The notes: generated from the letters alone by a model not told the origin. A stretch of 64,000 bases of DNA from Aspidiotus rigidus (GCA_035079385.1 JAVHKY010000052.1:13578001-13642000); one strand, 5' to 3'. Shown: positions 1-10,893, numbered from the stretch's first letter. Translations and numbers: made by a program.

Positions 1-496
1 TGAAGATACTCAATAGGGAAACATGATCTCATATTCCGAAATTGAAAATAAAACTCATCAATTGTACACCTCAATATCTAAATGCAATCGAGCGTAACGG
101 AGATTAAATTTTCATACAAGTTAATTAAAATCATGATAGGAAAAAAACTCGTTATCTAAATGTAATCGAGCGTAACAAAGATTAAATTTTCATTCTAATA
201 CAATAAAATAAATGTCACAGGTGCATGAATCAATGGCGAATGGGGATGAATCATGGGCGATAAATCATGCGTGACGAAAAAGGAAAAAATTTTCATCAAA
301 AAAAAATCGAAAAAAATGTTTGTCATTTTTTTTTTTTTTCATGTCCCCGTGACATTGACCACTGTCATAGAGGTCAAGTGTTCTCAAAGGGGTACCTTAC
401 TACTCATACGGAATTCCTTATCACATCTGTGGACGCTTTTATCGGTCGTTTTATACACGCTAGCGCATTCCACATAATACATAATTATGATCCCAC

Positions 497-1035
497 CACG
501 CCACAATCTCGGTAACTGCGCTACTCGCAGAGAGGTTTGGCAGGCGTAGTTACATTAGTTAGTAGGATGGTTGATGTTAACATCTTCCGAGCTACAACAT
601 GTCGTTAGCACACAACCGGAACTGTGAACTTTTTGTTGATTCAGTGTTTATCACTGCAATCTCAGAAGTATTGTTGTATTTTGTGAGCTGTACCACAGTA
701 CAGTCTCACGAATCAACGAAAAGCAGTTTTTGAAATATGACGGAACATCGAGCACGGATTCATGCCCTGCTGGTTATACAAGGCAAGTTGACCCGCCAGT
801 GATAAGAGGCGCCCGCCGGTTTTAAGGTCAACTTTTTACCCGCCGGTTTTCAGGGGATCCAGCCAGATCTTGGTAGCTAGTCAATGACTCCCTTCCTAAA
901 ATGGGGGGATGTAAGATTTCGTCACGCCGCAATCCCGGTAACAGCGCTACTCGCAGAGAGGTTTGGCAGGCGTAGTTACATTAGTTAGTAGGATGGTTGT
1001 TGTTAACATCTTCCGAGCTACGACATGTCGTTAGC
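497..1035. repeat. TRIM-like element: two 113-bp direct repeats around 313 bp
   Basis: The segments at 497-609 and 923-1035 are near-identical direct repeats, both running from CACGCC to CGTTAGC and differing at only a few positions. The 313 bp between them contain no ORF. Two short direct repeats around a non-coding core resemble a terminal-repeat retrotransposon in miniature, but I see no clear TG..CA ends or primer-binding site, so a simple segmental duplication is also possible. The second copy is directly abutted by a MITE at 1036. Confidence 0.5.
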
Positions 1036-1430
1036 CAGAGATGGTTACATTCATGAACGCGTTCACTCGTTCACGTTCATTTTTTTTAAATGAACGTGAA
1101 CGGAATGAACGGCGTAAAAAAAAAGAACTGAATGGAATGAACACGTTCATTTCACTCATTTTAATCCTGCGCTTTTGATAGTTTAAATCAATATTCAATA
1201 CATAAACAATAAGAAAAGTCTTTGTAGTAGGACTGCAGGTACCCTAGTAGAAAGTAGAAACTCAACTGTGAACATTTGAAGAAGTAATTATGTGAAAAAG
1301 TGAAAAAAAAAATCGAAATTTGGAAATGAACGTGAAAAAACACCTTCATAAAATAAACGTGAACTTTTTGGACGTTCACGTTCACGGAAAAGAATGAACG
1401 TGAACGTGAACTTCAGTTCAAGTTCATGAA
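1036..1430 (+). mobile_element. hAT-type MITE family A (GAACGT-rich), copy 1, 3' end truncated
   Basis: Starts CAGAGATGGTTACATTCATG, the variant left end of the family seen intact at 3450-3905 and 15161-15622. It contains the dense palindromic hexamer repeat (TGAACG/CGTTCA) at both ends and the same unique core (a TTGAAGAAGTAATTATG segment near 1276). The right end is broken: after TTCATGAAC near 1430 the sequence diverges into GTTGTGCGCAGG and the CCATCCCTG terminus is missing. The minus-strand ORF across the core is shared by all copies and is low-complexity, so I do not treat it as a gene. Confidence 0.75.
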
Positions 1431-2238
1431 CCTGTTGTGCGCAGGCTCAAGCGTCTTTATTTTAAGCCAATAAAATAAGCTTTCGGCTGATATTTGGCTT
1501 TAAGCTAATGACGAAAAAAACGATTGACTGACTTTTCGCTTAACGACTTAAGCCATCAATGGCGTGAGCATTCCATCCCTGTCTCAAACCAATGGGGGAA
1601 AAAATTAGTGAAATGACTCACATTTGTATTAAAACCACTAGGTAAATATTCAGTGTAAAAAATTAGAGGATTTTTAGGTTATTCAAACTCTACAATCTTG
1701 TTTTGAAGGTTATGTACCAATGTATTCTTATGGAAGAATAAATATGGGGACTGTAACACAGGTGTATATGAGAGTTCTTCACTTTATCCCAAATTACTCA
1801 GAATGTGGTGATTTACAAGAAAGATAAAGAGGACAAAATCAAACGAGGATAACATTTTTTTTTTGATGATAACATTTACAGCGAAATTGGAGATTTTTTT
1901 CACTTTCAAAACGTGATTGTACAGTCCGATTAAATTACAACGACGACAACGACCGCTGAAGTGAATCCGGTAGAACGATCTACAGAAACACGAGCACAAT
2001 AACAGCATATGAGAAGTTCTCTTCCAATAATCCGTGTAATACAAAATTTTCGAAAAAGAAGTCACGAATTTTATTCCATTTATTAGGTACAGATAAAAGT
2101 CATTTAAGGTGAAACGCTTTTCATATCTTATTAAGCAAGCTTCAAAGTTTCTGTTTGTGTATTATATGCCACAAAGTTACGAATATTTTATCAAAATCAA
2201 AATGAATACTTTAAAGTTGACAAAAAATACATTATTTC

Positions 2239-2457
2239 TTATGATGCGTTTTTCTCGCTGAAACCGACGACAAGTTCACCCGAATAGCGACAAAGGCGCG
2301 TTGCATAATATGTGTGTGTTGAGCGGAATTGCTCAGTATAATATTCGGACTGAGCACATTGTAGGTACGCCAGCGTCGATTCACAAAAATTGATAGGTGG
2401 TGGTGCGGAGTATGTTGCGAAGTAATATCCGTCGGGAGCCATATCCGTAACACGTAC
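2239..2457 (-). CDS. candidate terminal coding exon, gene unknown
   Basis: On the minus strand a possible 3' splice site (CCATAG followed by GTACGTG) opens a 72-codon frame ending in TAA at 2239. The product is tyrosine- and serine-rich, with residues such as DMAPDGYYFATYSAPPP near its start. The segment is less AT-rich than its flanks, which is why I list it. A second frame is also open across most of the interval, so the reading frame is not settled. It could be the last exon of the minus-strand Rbp gene or of another gene. I recognise no domain. The frame shown needs a phase-0 join, which does not fit directly onto the candidate exon at 4190-4604 (which ends in phase 1). Confidence 0.25.
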   Translation of the reverse strand, partial: VRVTDMAPDGYYFATYSAPPPINFCESTLAYLQCAQSEYYTEQFRSTHTYYATRLCRYSGELVVGFSEKNAS

Positions 2458-2666
2458 CTATGGAGATTTTCAAGTTTTCTTCAAATAACTCAAAACAGAG
2501 CGATTTTGAAGAAAAAACAACCAAATTGAAAGAGTGTAAAATTTTCTATAAGGTGTTTTGATTTTCAATTAAATCGGAGCAATTTTTCATTTCCCATAAG
2601 AATTACATTGAATAAATTGTCGACGCTGGCGCAACCTATAATATGCCCAGTCCGAATAGTACAGTA

Positions 2667-2732
2667 ATTGAAGCGATGGATGGAAGAAGGGCCTTAGGAC
2701 CCTAAGGCCCTTCTTCCATCCATCGCTTCAAT
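2667..2732. repeat. near-perfect palindrome, 32-bp arms with 2-bp spacer
   Basis: The left arm (2667-2698, starting ATTGAAGCGATGG) is exactly reverse-complementary to the right arm (2701-2732, ending CCATCGCTTCAAT). The spacer is AC. There is no mismatch in the 32-bp arms, so the structure is young or maintained. No ORF lies nearby. Confidence 0.85.
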
Positions 2733-2823
2733 TCATCTTCTCATTTCTATCTTTTTATTCAGTTTTTATCGTGAATTGTATTTTGTGTCCGTTCAATAGA
2801 ACGTTCTTTTGAGGGGCTAATAT

Positions 2824-3121
2824 TAGAGCCCTATAAATACGAGTGAGGACATAGACCGCCATATTTAGTCGTTACATCACCATTATTTTCACAGTCTCCT
2901 ATTTTAATGGTTGATAACAGTTTATCATGATTTGAAAACAATAGGAGAACATACTAGACTAAAAGCTAAAGCAAAATGCAAGACTCAACACTATTGAGAA
3001 ATGCAAAATAACTTCACTAATCACACGCATTCCTCATCTGAATAGGGAGCTATGGAGATAAATGATGACATAACCACTAAATATGGCGGACCATGTCCTC
3101 ACTCGTATTTATAGGGCTCTA
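2824..3121. mobile_element. hAT-type MITE family B (TAGAGCCC ends), copy 1
   Basis: Terminal inverted repeats of about 45 bp: the left begins TAGAGCCCTATAAATACGAG and the right is its reverse complement ending GGGCTCTA. The same element occurs at 44743-45683, where the target duplication is clear (CTCTAAT). Here the flanks CTAATAT and CTATCAT match only partly, so the duplication has decayed. The YARNG-type end and the 7-8 bp duplication of the second copy point to hAT. No coding capacity. Confidence 0.8.
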
Positions 3122-3449
3122 CTATCATGTACTTTTCTCATAACACCTGACAGAATCAAAAAATTTTCCTGCTGAATGAAGGTGTCCACTTGTTGCGAGT
3201 GTCTGTTACAGAGGTTTCATCGTCATATTAGAAGATAGTATAAATGTTGCCCACGTTTTGTTATTCTCAACAATCAAGATTAGAAAGAGAGAATGTGGCA
3301 GAAGTAAAGACAACAATTTCATTGCTACAATTATTTGGGAGAAAGTTGTTGAATCAGATTATTGTGAAACTGCCTCTAAAAACAGTGGGTGAAAACAGAC
3401 CCTTCACATCTGTGGTTTTGATAAAATTTCAAAAGAAGAAAGTCCAGGT

Positions 3450-3905
3450 CAGGGATGGTTGCGTTCATGAACGCGTTCAATGAACGTGAACGGAATGAAC
3501 GGTATAAAAAAAAGAACTGAACGGAATGAACGCGTTCATTTCACTTGTTTTAATCCTGCGCTTTTGATAGTTTAAAAATTTAAATCAATACATAAACGAT
3601 AAGAAAAGTCTTTGTAGTAGGACTGCAGGTACCCTAGTAGAAAGTAGAAACTCAACTGTGAACATTTGAAGAAGTAATTATGTGAAAAAGTGAAAAAAAA
3701 AGTAGAAATTTGAAAATGAACGTGAAAAAACACGTTCATAAAATGAACGTGCATTTTTTAGACGTTCACGTTCACGGAAAAAAATGAACGTGAACTTTTT
3801 GAACGTTCACGTTCACCGGAAAGAATGAACGTGAACTTTTGGACGTTCACGGAAAAGAATGAACGTGTGAACTTCAGTTCAAGTTCATGAACGTAACCAT
3901 CCCTG
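3450..3905 (+). mobile_element. hAT-type MITE family A (GAACGT-rich), copy 2, complete
   Basis: Complete 456-bp element bounded by CAGGGATGG and CCATCCCTG, flanked by an exact 8-bp target duplication GTCCAGGT at 3442-3449 and 3906-3913. CAGGG ends with 8-bp duplications are standard for hAT. Both ends are filled with overlapping GAACGT/ACGTTC hexamers that give many alternative foldbacks around a unique core of about 200 bp. Confidence 0.9.
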
Positions 3906-4189
3906 GTCCAGGTTATGTATAAGCTCTAATTATCTGCTCTGCTAAGTAACGTTGGAGGTCTAAGAATGCGTTCACAAAAATTGGAAAATGACAAAATTGG
4001 ATTAATGATTCAAGTTATGAACTGATGGTTCATGAATCTGTTCTAGAAACTGGCCAAAAAGGTGAAAGGAGATTGAGTTAAGTTTAGGCTATGAAACAAG
4101 GTATACAAACTTTCTGTCACCTGAATGTTTGAATTGACATGCAATGTAGTCAACATTTGACACGGCCATGAATGTGTATTTTCATTTAC

Positions 4190-4604
4190 CTAAGCCAAAT
4201 TTCATAAATATTAAGTCTTTACCCTTGGATAGAATATTATCCACCGGATTATGCTCGGCATTTCCAGTGATTTCACTTAATTTCTGCATAACGTTGGTTG
4301 ATTTTGGAAACTTAGGATCGTTTGTTTCCGTAATGACAAGTTGCCCGCCAATTCCACTTGATTTTCCACCATTACTAATCAATGTGGTGGAAGGTGCTTT
4401 AGGTGTTCTGATCTTACAATCCGTTGTTGTAGGATTGTAAGTCCGATTTTGATATTGACAGCCATTCTGCAAGATGTTTTGAGCTTCTAGTCCTGAGCTG
4501 TTCCCGTCGCTTTTGCGCTGTAGTACCCTCATACCCATCGGATCAACGCGCAAACCAGTTATTTTTTCGGGAAGATGATGCATTTCTTGTACCCTCAGCT
4601 CATG
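4190..4604 (-). CDS. candidate internal coding exon, possibly 3' part of Rbp
   Basis: Minus-strand open frame of 138 codons bounded by a plausible acceptor (TTTTTTAATAG before 4604) and donor (G followed by GTAAAT at 4189). It begins with residues like HELRVQEMHHLPEKITG and continues as a low-complexity Ser/Thr/Asn/Lys-rich tail with no recognisable domain. It is phase 0 at its start and phase 1 at its end. The Rbp exon at 25820 ends in phase 1, so at least one exon would be needed between them unless an alternative acceptor at the in-frame ACAAG (about 4586) is used. Strand and position fit a C-terminal Rbp exon, but this is inference. It could equally be another gene. Confidence 0.45.
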
Positions 4605-5734
4605 CTATTAAAAAATGAATATACCAATAATAAATCAATAAATATATTATTTTTCATGAGGTATTGAATAAAAACTAAACATTAAGACGAAAGGAAAAGG
4701 GGGAAAAAATCTGTGATAGGCTGATAGGAGTGTGTGTCGGTCTACGGAAAAGATAAATTCTCTCTCGTGAAAAGTTTTACCATCCCACAAATCAGACTTT
4801 GAGTATAAATAACAATCATTACTTTGACAAGCGGTTATAACACAATTAGGAAAAACAATGCGTACTAGTACAAGCTAATATTCAATAGGCTATCTACGGC
4901 GAAATAAAATAATTCAAATAAATTGTCACGTTTATAAGCACAAAAATATCAGGCTGTTTGTCTTCCCATAAATATCTTCTTCTAAAGAATAACAATTTTC
5001 GCATGGTAGAAAAGTTTCAATAAAAATCATTTCAGAAGAACATAAGCAGATAAATTTTCAAACTAGTTTCATTAAAACTTTTCATCCATTCAAAATTTTC
5101 ATTTTTTGAGAGATGGAAATAATTATTAAAAGTATACTTATAGGTTTAGTTTATTTCTTTTTATTAAAATCATTGAAGATTTAGAAGCTCTCGTTCTACT
5201 TATCATTTCTTCAAGCAACTGATCTTTCATTTTGGCTTTTTTAGAACACCTCAATAAAGAGCATCAGTCGAATTTTTTTTTTCTTTCATTTTGTACTTTT
5301 TAGTTAGACCTAACATTAGTTGTATAACTGTAACAAAAAGGTACTTCAATGTTCAAGGGTTAAAACAAAACAGAGACATTTTTCCAACTTGTAATAAGAG
5401 ACAAACAGAAAACCTGTTTTATGAGGGGGAGGGTGCGAATTTTACTTTAGCATTTAAACATATTATTCAAGAAGTCAGCATTTTGTTAGGTATTTTTTAG
5501 AATAATACAGTTGTTGAACATTCTTCCTCTTAATTAATGTTGAACATGTTCATGGGCGTATCGCGCACATGACTTGTATATAATTTTATGTCACGTATCT
5601 TCGTCTATAATTATTATTGATTTCCATTGTACATTTCTTTCACTTTGAAATTGCGCTCTATCTTGTTGTGTTACCAACGTATTTCATCTTGAAGAGTCTC
5701 ACGTTTTTCTGAGTTCTTGTGTCATGGTGTATAC
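4605..5734. other. AT-rich non-coding stretch, probably intron
   Basis: I see no supportable gene, tRNA or clear inverted repeat here. The sequence is A/T-rich with short homopolymer runs. The open frames are short and low-complexity. Confidence 0.5.
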
Positions 5735-7045
5735 CGGGTGAAAAAAGATGTTACTAGTTATGAGAGTTTGCTTTAAATCTGTTCCAGCGTAAAACATGTA
5801 TACTTCAAATCTGAGAAATTTGTGTCTCAATTTTATCTTCAATTTGCGTCACTACTCAATTTTTTTAGACTTTTTGAGCCAAGTTATGAGAAGTTGTCAG
5901 TTGCGTCCCAGAAACCCCCTTTTGCATCAATTACGGCCCGAGAAAAAAAATGAGATAGTTGAATTGTGTCCCTGAAGAAACCATTCATATTCTGAGTTGC
6001 GTCCCAAAGGTTGGATGTATTGCGTCCCACTGGAGCAGAATGATAGTCCTAATATTCGATGAAAATATAATTACAACTCGTTACAAAAAATTAAAATTTT
6101 CTTCAAGAATACTGCGCGTAGGTTATTTAATTTTTTGAGGAAGGAATTTCCTTGGTAGGTCGTGTACAAAAGTTAATCTATCGATGTCACCTCCGTCCAG
6201 TCGTGTCATGTACTGTTCGACAATGGCTTCTCTCGGGTCTATCCTGTCACTTCCGGAGCCGCTACGCATTTTCAGGTACGATATATCCCGGACTTCGAAC
6301 AAGGCTTCTCACAGGAAACTGAGCCCAAGAAAGTTTCTAAGAAACGATCCCTCAGCATTACGCATTCGGTACGTAGTTTGCAGGCCAAGTTGCTGAAGCT
6401 TACAGTGCCAAGACTGACCAAGGTGGAATTGACAACCGAATATTTTGATGTTTGTGACCAAACATGACGTACCGCCTAATGAATAGCTGTTTCAAAATTA
6501 GTATACTCAATATGAATCTGAGTTGTCGTTTCTGGTGGGACGCAATTCATTGATGTTCCTCTCTGAAGCGCAGGCCGCAATTTTAACATCTTTCATTTTG
6601 TTTCGGACGCAACTCAAACATGTAAAACAAGCTCGGGACGCAACTAACATACAGCCCAAGTTATAGATCAAAATGTGCTGAAAAGTGACCAATTTGTCGA
6701 GATTTCCAAAATACAAAATTGAAAATTCCCCCTTTCAAGCTTCATTGTATTCTTCAGGTATTTTTTCGGAATCAGCCTTAAATTTCACTTCAAATCAAGC
6801 AAAATTTATGGAAGTTCACAAAATTTTTAATTTTTGATAATTTTGGCGAATTGCTCAATTTTTGGCCCATTTTGGTCTATAACTCGGCACAGAAAAGTCG
6901 TAGAAAGTTCAGCAGGAGCGTAAATTGAAGACAAAATTGAGATACAAATTTAATAGATTTGAAGTCTACATCACGTTTCACGTTTTTTCACTGGAGTGAA
7001 TTTAGCGCAAACTCCCATTTAACTGGCAACATCTTTCTGGTCCAG
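5735..7045. mobile_element. Mutator-like element with long diverged inverted repeats
   Basis: The left arm (from about 5735) and right arm (to about 7045) match in inverted orientation over 150 bp or more. An example is GAGTTTGC and ACTTCAAATCT, then CTCAATTTT, followed by CTTCAATTT, in the same order in both. I judge the match at roughly three-quarters by eye. The motif TTGCGTCCC occurs several times inside the left arm (about 5901-6026) and inverted as GGGACGCAA in the right arm (about 6536-6645). The same motif precedes the MULE transposase at 22.6 kb, suggesting this is a non-autonomous relative. The unique middle contains a 96-codon open frame. Confidence 0.6.
6177..6467 (+). pseudogene. 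ATG-less 96-codon open frame inside a MULE-like element (possible captured exon)
   Basis: Between stop codons at 6174 and 6465 the plus strand is open for 96 codons without an in-frame ATG near its start. Composition is clearly coding-like compared with the AT-rich surroundings. The translation is a normal mix of residues: CHVLFDNGFSRVYPVTSG near the start, a basic stretch KKVSKKRS in the middle, and LTKVELTTEYFDVC near the end. I do not recognise the family. Its position between Mutator-like inverted repeats suggests a transduplicated exon (Pack-MULE style) or a remnant of the element's own protein. A different plus-strand frame here has an ATG, but its translation looks less protein-like. 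Confidence 0.45.
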
Positions 7046-7847
7046 CTGGTACAGCCTGAAAGTAAAAATTTTCATAAGTCCCTTTCCTATCATTTAATCC
7101 CAACGTCTTAACTGAGCCAAAGAAGAAGAAAAAGAGGGAAAGAAACAATCAAGCACTCCATTACACAAGGTGATAAGAGGGTCGGATAAGGAATCTGGAT
7201 AAGAAGGTGAGTTGAAAATGTTTCATGAAAGTAAAAAACGCCCTACAATAAATGTATTAATTCTCAAATCTTAATCTTGATGCAAGGTGAACTGAGGTAG
7301 TGATCAGCATGAATTGGATCTTGCATATCTTAGATTCTAAATTTACATTTGTGACCTGTCACATTTTGAAGATATAGGAGATAAATTGTTTCCAAGACAC
7401 ACGACAAAAGCTTTGACAAAGTGATGTATACCGGTATAGTCCAATGTCTCAATAAATTCAAAATTCAATTAGGCCTACCAAATAACCCCGCAAATAGATC
7501 CTAAAAGAATCAAGACATCAAAAACCAAAGTTTCTTTCATTATGATTGATTCATATAAGCTAACCCTTATCAGCCTGCAATATTGACTAATTACGTCAGA
7601 ATTACTCGCATCGAATATTGATCTTATTCTTATTAGGGATATGCCGGTAATAGAATTTTTTCCTGATCATTGAATTCAAAAACGTTAATTCACCTCATAC
7701 AAAAATATCGTAATCTACTCTACTTATTCACAACAATCAAAGATCTAACTCGTTTGCCAATTCAAATCTTATTTCTCTATCCTGTGATACAATAGGTACC
7801 GGCCTAGGTGTCAAACAAAATAATTCGAGTAACAATCTCGGTTAGGT
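7046..7847. repeat. copy of a dispersed non-coding repeat family
   Basis: Segments here recur elsewhere in the same order: AACGTCTTAACTGAG, an AAGAAGAAGAAAAAG purine run, CAAGCACTCC, GAGGGTCGG and AATTCTCAAATCT. Related copies lie near 14.1-15.16, 15.62-16.5, 17.15-17.24, 58.3-58.8 and 60.77-60.9 kb. No ORF. Class undetermined. Confidence 0.5.
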
Positions 7848-8187
7848 TGTGGCGTTCCTGTCACAACGTTGCAGCGCTACCCGCACATAATCTATCGCAC
7901 TCTGCCTACATAGCACATCACGAGCTATATTTTTGACAGCGCTCCCGGTCATCGGTCGAGCCACCTTATCCGTTACAATTGGCGACTGTGACAGAGTACC
8001 TATCTCTTTGGAAATGCGTCTGGGTACCCAAGCATCCGAACGGTAAGCCCGCGTAAGTCCATCCAGACTCCTTGGTAATGGCAGGCACTAGTAGTGAGGG
8101 TACTGACAGCTAACGAGGCTGGAGCTTATTTCTTACTCACACGAATAACGTTTTCGTTCAACTATATCGCAATTTTGACGTGGAACA
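7848..8187 (+). mobile_element. TRIM-like LTR (7848-7977) with primer-binding site and partial internal region
   Basis: A 130-bp unit starting TGTGGCGTTCC and ending CCGTTACA is followed after two bases by TGGCGACTGTGACAG, a good candidate primer-binding site; similar sites complementary to the 3' end of tRNA-Arg are used by other insect LTR elements. The same LTR plus internal sequence makes up the tandem array at 11528-13011. Homology stops at GCAATTTT (about 8187), where this copy diverges from the array. Confidence 0.6.
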
Positions 8188-8289
8188 CGTCTTTGGCGTA
8201 GGTGTGAACCGAAAAATCGTGTCCTCTGAAATGTTCGAAAAAGACGACGCTGAAATCAACATGCTCTTAGGTCAGGTATTAAAACATAT

Positions 8290-8520
8290 TGAAAAAAAAA
8301 AAAAAAGGTGACTCAGGTATCAAAAGGTATTTAAAAAAAAAAAAGTTTTTCGCCTTTCATGGGGGCGAAGAATTAAAACAGAGATGAAGAGGTAGGGTAA
8401 AAGGATTTAGTAGCGATTCAGATGTTGATGCCTTCTTAAGATATCAAAAGGTATTTAAAAAAAAAGCCTTTCATAGAGGCGAAGAATGAAAACGGTGATG
8501 AAGAGGGAGGGTGTACATAT
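8290..8520 (+). repeat. imperfect direct repeat upstream of the Helitron remnant
   Basis: The sequence ATCAAAAGGTATTTAAAAAA followed by a GCCTTTCAT..GGCGAAGAAT segment occurs near 8318 and again near 8445. Each copy contains a small inverted repeat (CGCCTTTCATGGGGGCG type). It sits immediately upstream of Helitron-derived coding sequence and may be part of that element's 5' region. Confidence 0.45.
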
Positions 8521-8715
8521 TTCTCGCAGGTACAAAAAGATATTTTTCATTCTCCCACTCTAGGTTTTATTTGAAGTTGCACCCTAAGATGGTAAAAATA
8601 GAGTTTCTTTTTTGATAAATGATTTAGTAGCGATTCAATTGTTGATGTATTCAGTTGTTGGTGCGTTCTTAATTTCTTCAGCTGGCTACTTATTTTCAAT
8701 AATTTAATCAGAAAA

Positions 8716-8976
8716 ATGAACTCTACAGATGAAGAAGAAAATTATGATTTAAATCAGGTAAAAAAGCCAAAAAGATCTGCGTCACAGCTTTTAGATATGA
8801 AGGATGATGTAGAAAGAAAAAAACAGTTGAATCGAGAGAGATGTAGAAAATACAGAATGAGAAAAAAATTACAAGAGTCAAAAAAAAACACAGACGAGCT
8901 TTTAAATTCTTATACCAATGATCGAGTGCACAAGATACTCGAAGAAATAATTATAGAATTAGGTATAAACTTTTGA
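8716..8976 (+). pseudogene. Helitron polyprotein N-terminal basic region (remnant)
   Basis: An 86-residue frame starting at an ATG has an acidic start (STDEEENYD) followed by a strongly basic stretch containing RKKQLNRERCRKYRMRKK. Such Arg/Lys/Asn-rich repeats are common at the N terminus of arthropod Helitron proteins ahead of the Rep domain. The frame stops at 8976, overlapping by a few bases the next frame, which encodes helicase-side sequence. The Rep catalytic region that should lie between them is absent. This is a deletion derivative, not a working protein. Confidence 0.55.
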
Positions 8977-9870
8977 AGAGGAAACTAGAAACAGAAAAAT
9001 TCAATTCCCTAGAAGATTTATGGCAAAAAAATAATATAAAATCTGAAGAGCAATGTCTTGATATCATACAAGCTGGTATAGTACGTCCAATAGTCTTTTT
9101 GAAGAGGGACATAGAACAAATATGGATCAATAATTTCAATCCATGGATTGCCGCAATTCTTCAATCTAACATGGATATACAATTTATTCTTGATGAATAT
9201 TCTTGTGCATGTTATGTTGTAGAGTATGTAAATAAAACTAATCGGGGAATAAGTAATCTGCACCAAGCATTAATCAAAATGAAAGAAGAATACCCGGATA
9301 AAGATTATGTAGAAGCTTTAGGAATGACTGGTATAAAAATATTGAATTCTGTAGAAATGAATGCCCAGGAAGCAGCTTAGTACTTGCTCCGATTAGGAAT
9401 GTCAGAATCGAGTAGAGATATTGCTTATATACCAACCAAATGGCCTTTTGAAAGGCAAAGAATTTGAAAATCTTTTAAAACAACGGAAGAAGAAGAACTT
9501 ACAGACGATTCAAAAGATATTTGGTGTGAAGGAATTATTGAGAAATATGAAAAAAGACCACAACAATTATCACAGGTTTCTTTAGCTGAATTTGTATCCT
9601 CGTATTCTTTTAATGGCAAAAGCAGGAAGTATGTATTAAGAAAGAAGAGAAGAATCATTCGATATAGGAATTACGATATTTCTGATATTTCAAACTACAA
9701 TAACGAGAGATGATTACCTTATATTATCCATTTAAAAATGAAGAAGTAGAAATTTTGGATTGCAACAAATTTATAGGAATATACAACAATAATGAAGATA
9801 TGATTTTAGAGGCACGAAAGATGTTTGAAAAAAATATTGATATACAAAAAACCATGGAGTAATTATTGTC
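8973..9870 (+). pseudogene. Helitron Rep/helicase fragment, multiple stops
   Basis: The first part (to TAG at 9380) encodes residues such as CACYVVEYVNKTNRGISNLH and GIKILNSVEMNAQEAA, a stretch typical of the Helitron region between Rep and the PIF1-type helicase. After TAG (in place of the expected Trp codon) the same frame continues with YLLRLGMSESSRDIAYIPT and SLAEFVSSYSFNG, then KKRRIIRYRNYD, interrupted by further stops. The function in an intact element is rolling-circle transposition. Here the gene is decayed and later split by the foldback at 9930. Confidence 0.75.
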
Positions 9871-9929
9871 AAAAATTATGCATAGAGTTAGATGAGGAAA
9901 GTGAAATTCAAGAACAACAAAACAAGTTT

Positions 9930-10450
9930 GAGTAGTTGTAAAATAGCGGTTTCGCGACAACTGACCATCATAGAAACGGTTAACAGGTGTAATGCGAAGG
10001 TTTCCGGACATACGATTTTGGCCCGGGTATGCATATGTACTTGGCCGCTACGTCGTTGCATACGACGAACGAATTCCACCCTACGTAAGAGTAAAGGGAG
10101 CGCGATGATGTTCGTTATGAATGAAGGGATAGTGTAACACATTCGATCGTAAAGGTAATTTACGCGAATATGTTACACTCATTCATATAAATCATGACGT
10201 ACATACGTATGTACCTATTCTCTACTTTTACGATCGAATGTGTCACACTATCCCTTCATTCATAACGAACATCATCGCGCTCCCTTTACTCTTACATAGG
10301 GTGGAATTCGTTCGTCGTATGCAACGACGTAGCGGCTAAGTACATATGCATACCCGGGCCAAAATCGTATGTCCGGAAACCTTCGCATTACACCTGTTAA
10401 CCCTTTCTATGATGGTCAGTTGTCGCGAAACCGCTATTTTACAACTACTC
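9930..10450. mobile_element. foldback MITE, about 220-bp arms
   Basis: The left arm begins GAGTAGTTGTAAAATAGCGG at 9930 and the right arm ends with its reverse complement at 10450. The arms extend about 220 bp each with only scattered mismatches and a central spacer of about 75 bp. The element interrupts the Helitron remnant. Open frames on both strands of the arms are mirror shadows. Confidence 0.85.
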
Positions 10451-10893
10451 CTATTATACTCACTGGAGACTTTAACATCAACTTGAAAGATGAAAATAAT
10501 GGATTTAGAAAATTTATGGATTAAGTTTTAGGATTTAAATTAAATAACGAACCAAACAATGCAACAACGATGGGTGGATCAACTATTGACGCTATCTTCA
10601 CTAAAAATCTCCAAAATATTCAATCAAAAAATTACATATCATATTTTAGCTATCACAAACCAATTTTAACGGTTATACAAGAAGATGAGTTTGTTTCATA
10701 TAATATTTGTGAGGCTAATACAAGTTCCCATAATAATAACAATTCATATTTGATGCCTAGTAATAAAAAATATAAAATCGATGGTTTTGATAATGTAGAC
10801 TGCGTTTCCTGTTATTCAAATGTTGCAGCACAGGCTCTTTTGAACAATGCCATTTTTATTCTAAAAGCTGTTCTTAATACAAGCACTCTCTAG
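10451..10893 (+). pseudogene. Helitron C-terminal endonuclease-like domain (remnant)
   Basis: Reading just after the foldback gives ILTGDFNINLKDENNG, then a stop, then TTMGGSTIDAIFTKNL and SYFSYHKPIL, ending at TAG 10893. GDFN and the terminal SYxSYHKP type motif are characteristic of the exonuclease-endonuclease-phosphatase domain found at the C terminus of some animal Helitron (Helentron-type) proteins. The helicase between 9870 and here is missing, so the element was deleted internally before or after the foldback inserted. Confidence 0.65.

Noticed and set aside
1188..1385. Minus-strand ORF shared by the MITE copies at 1036, 3450 and 15161
   Set aside because: It is Phe/Tyr-rich low-complexity sequence generated by the hexamer array and core. 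Frame length differs between copies and no domain is present.
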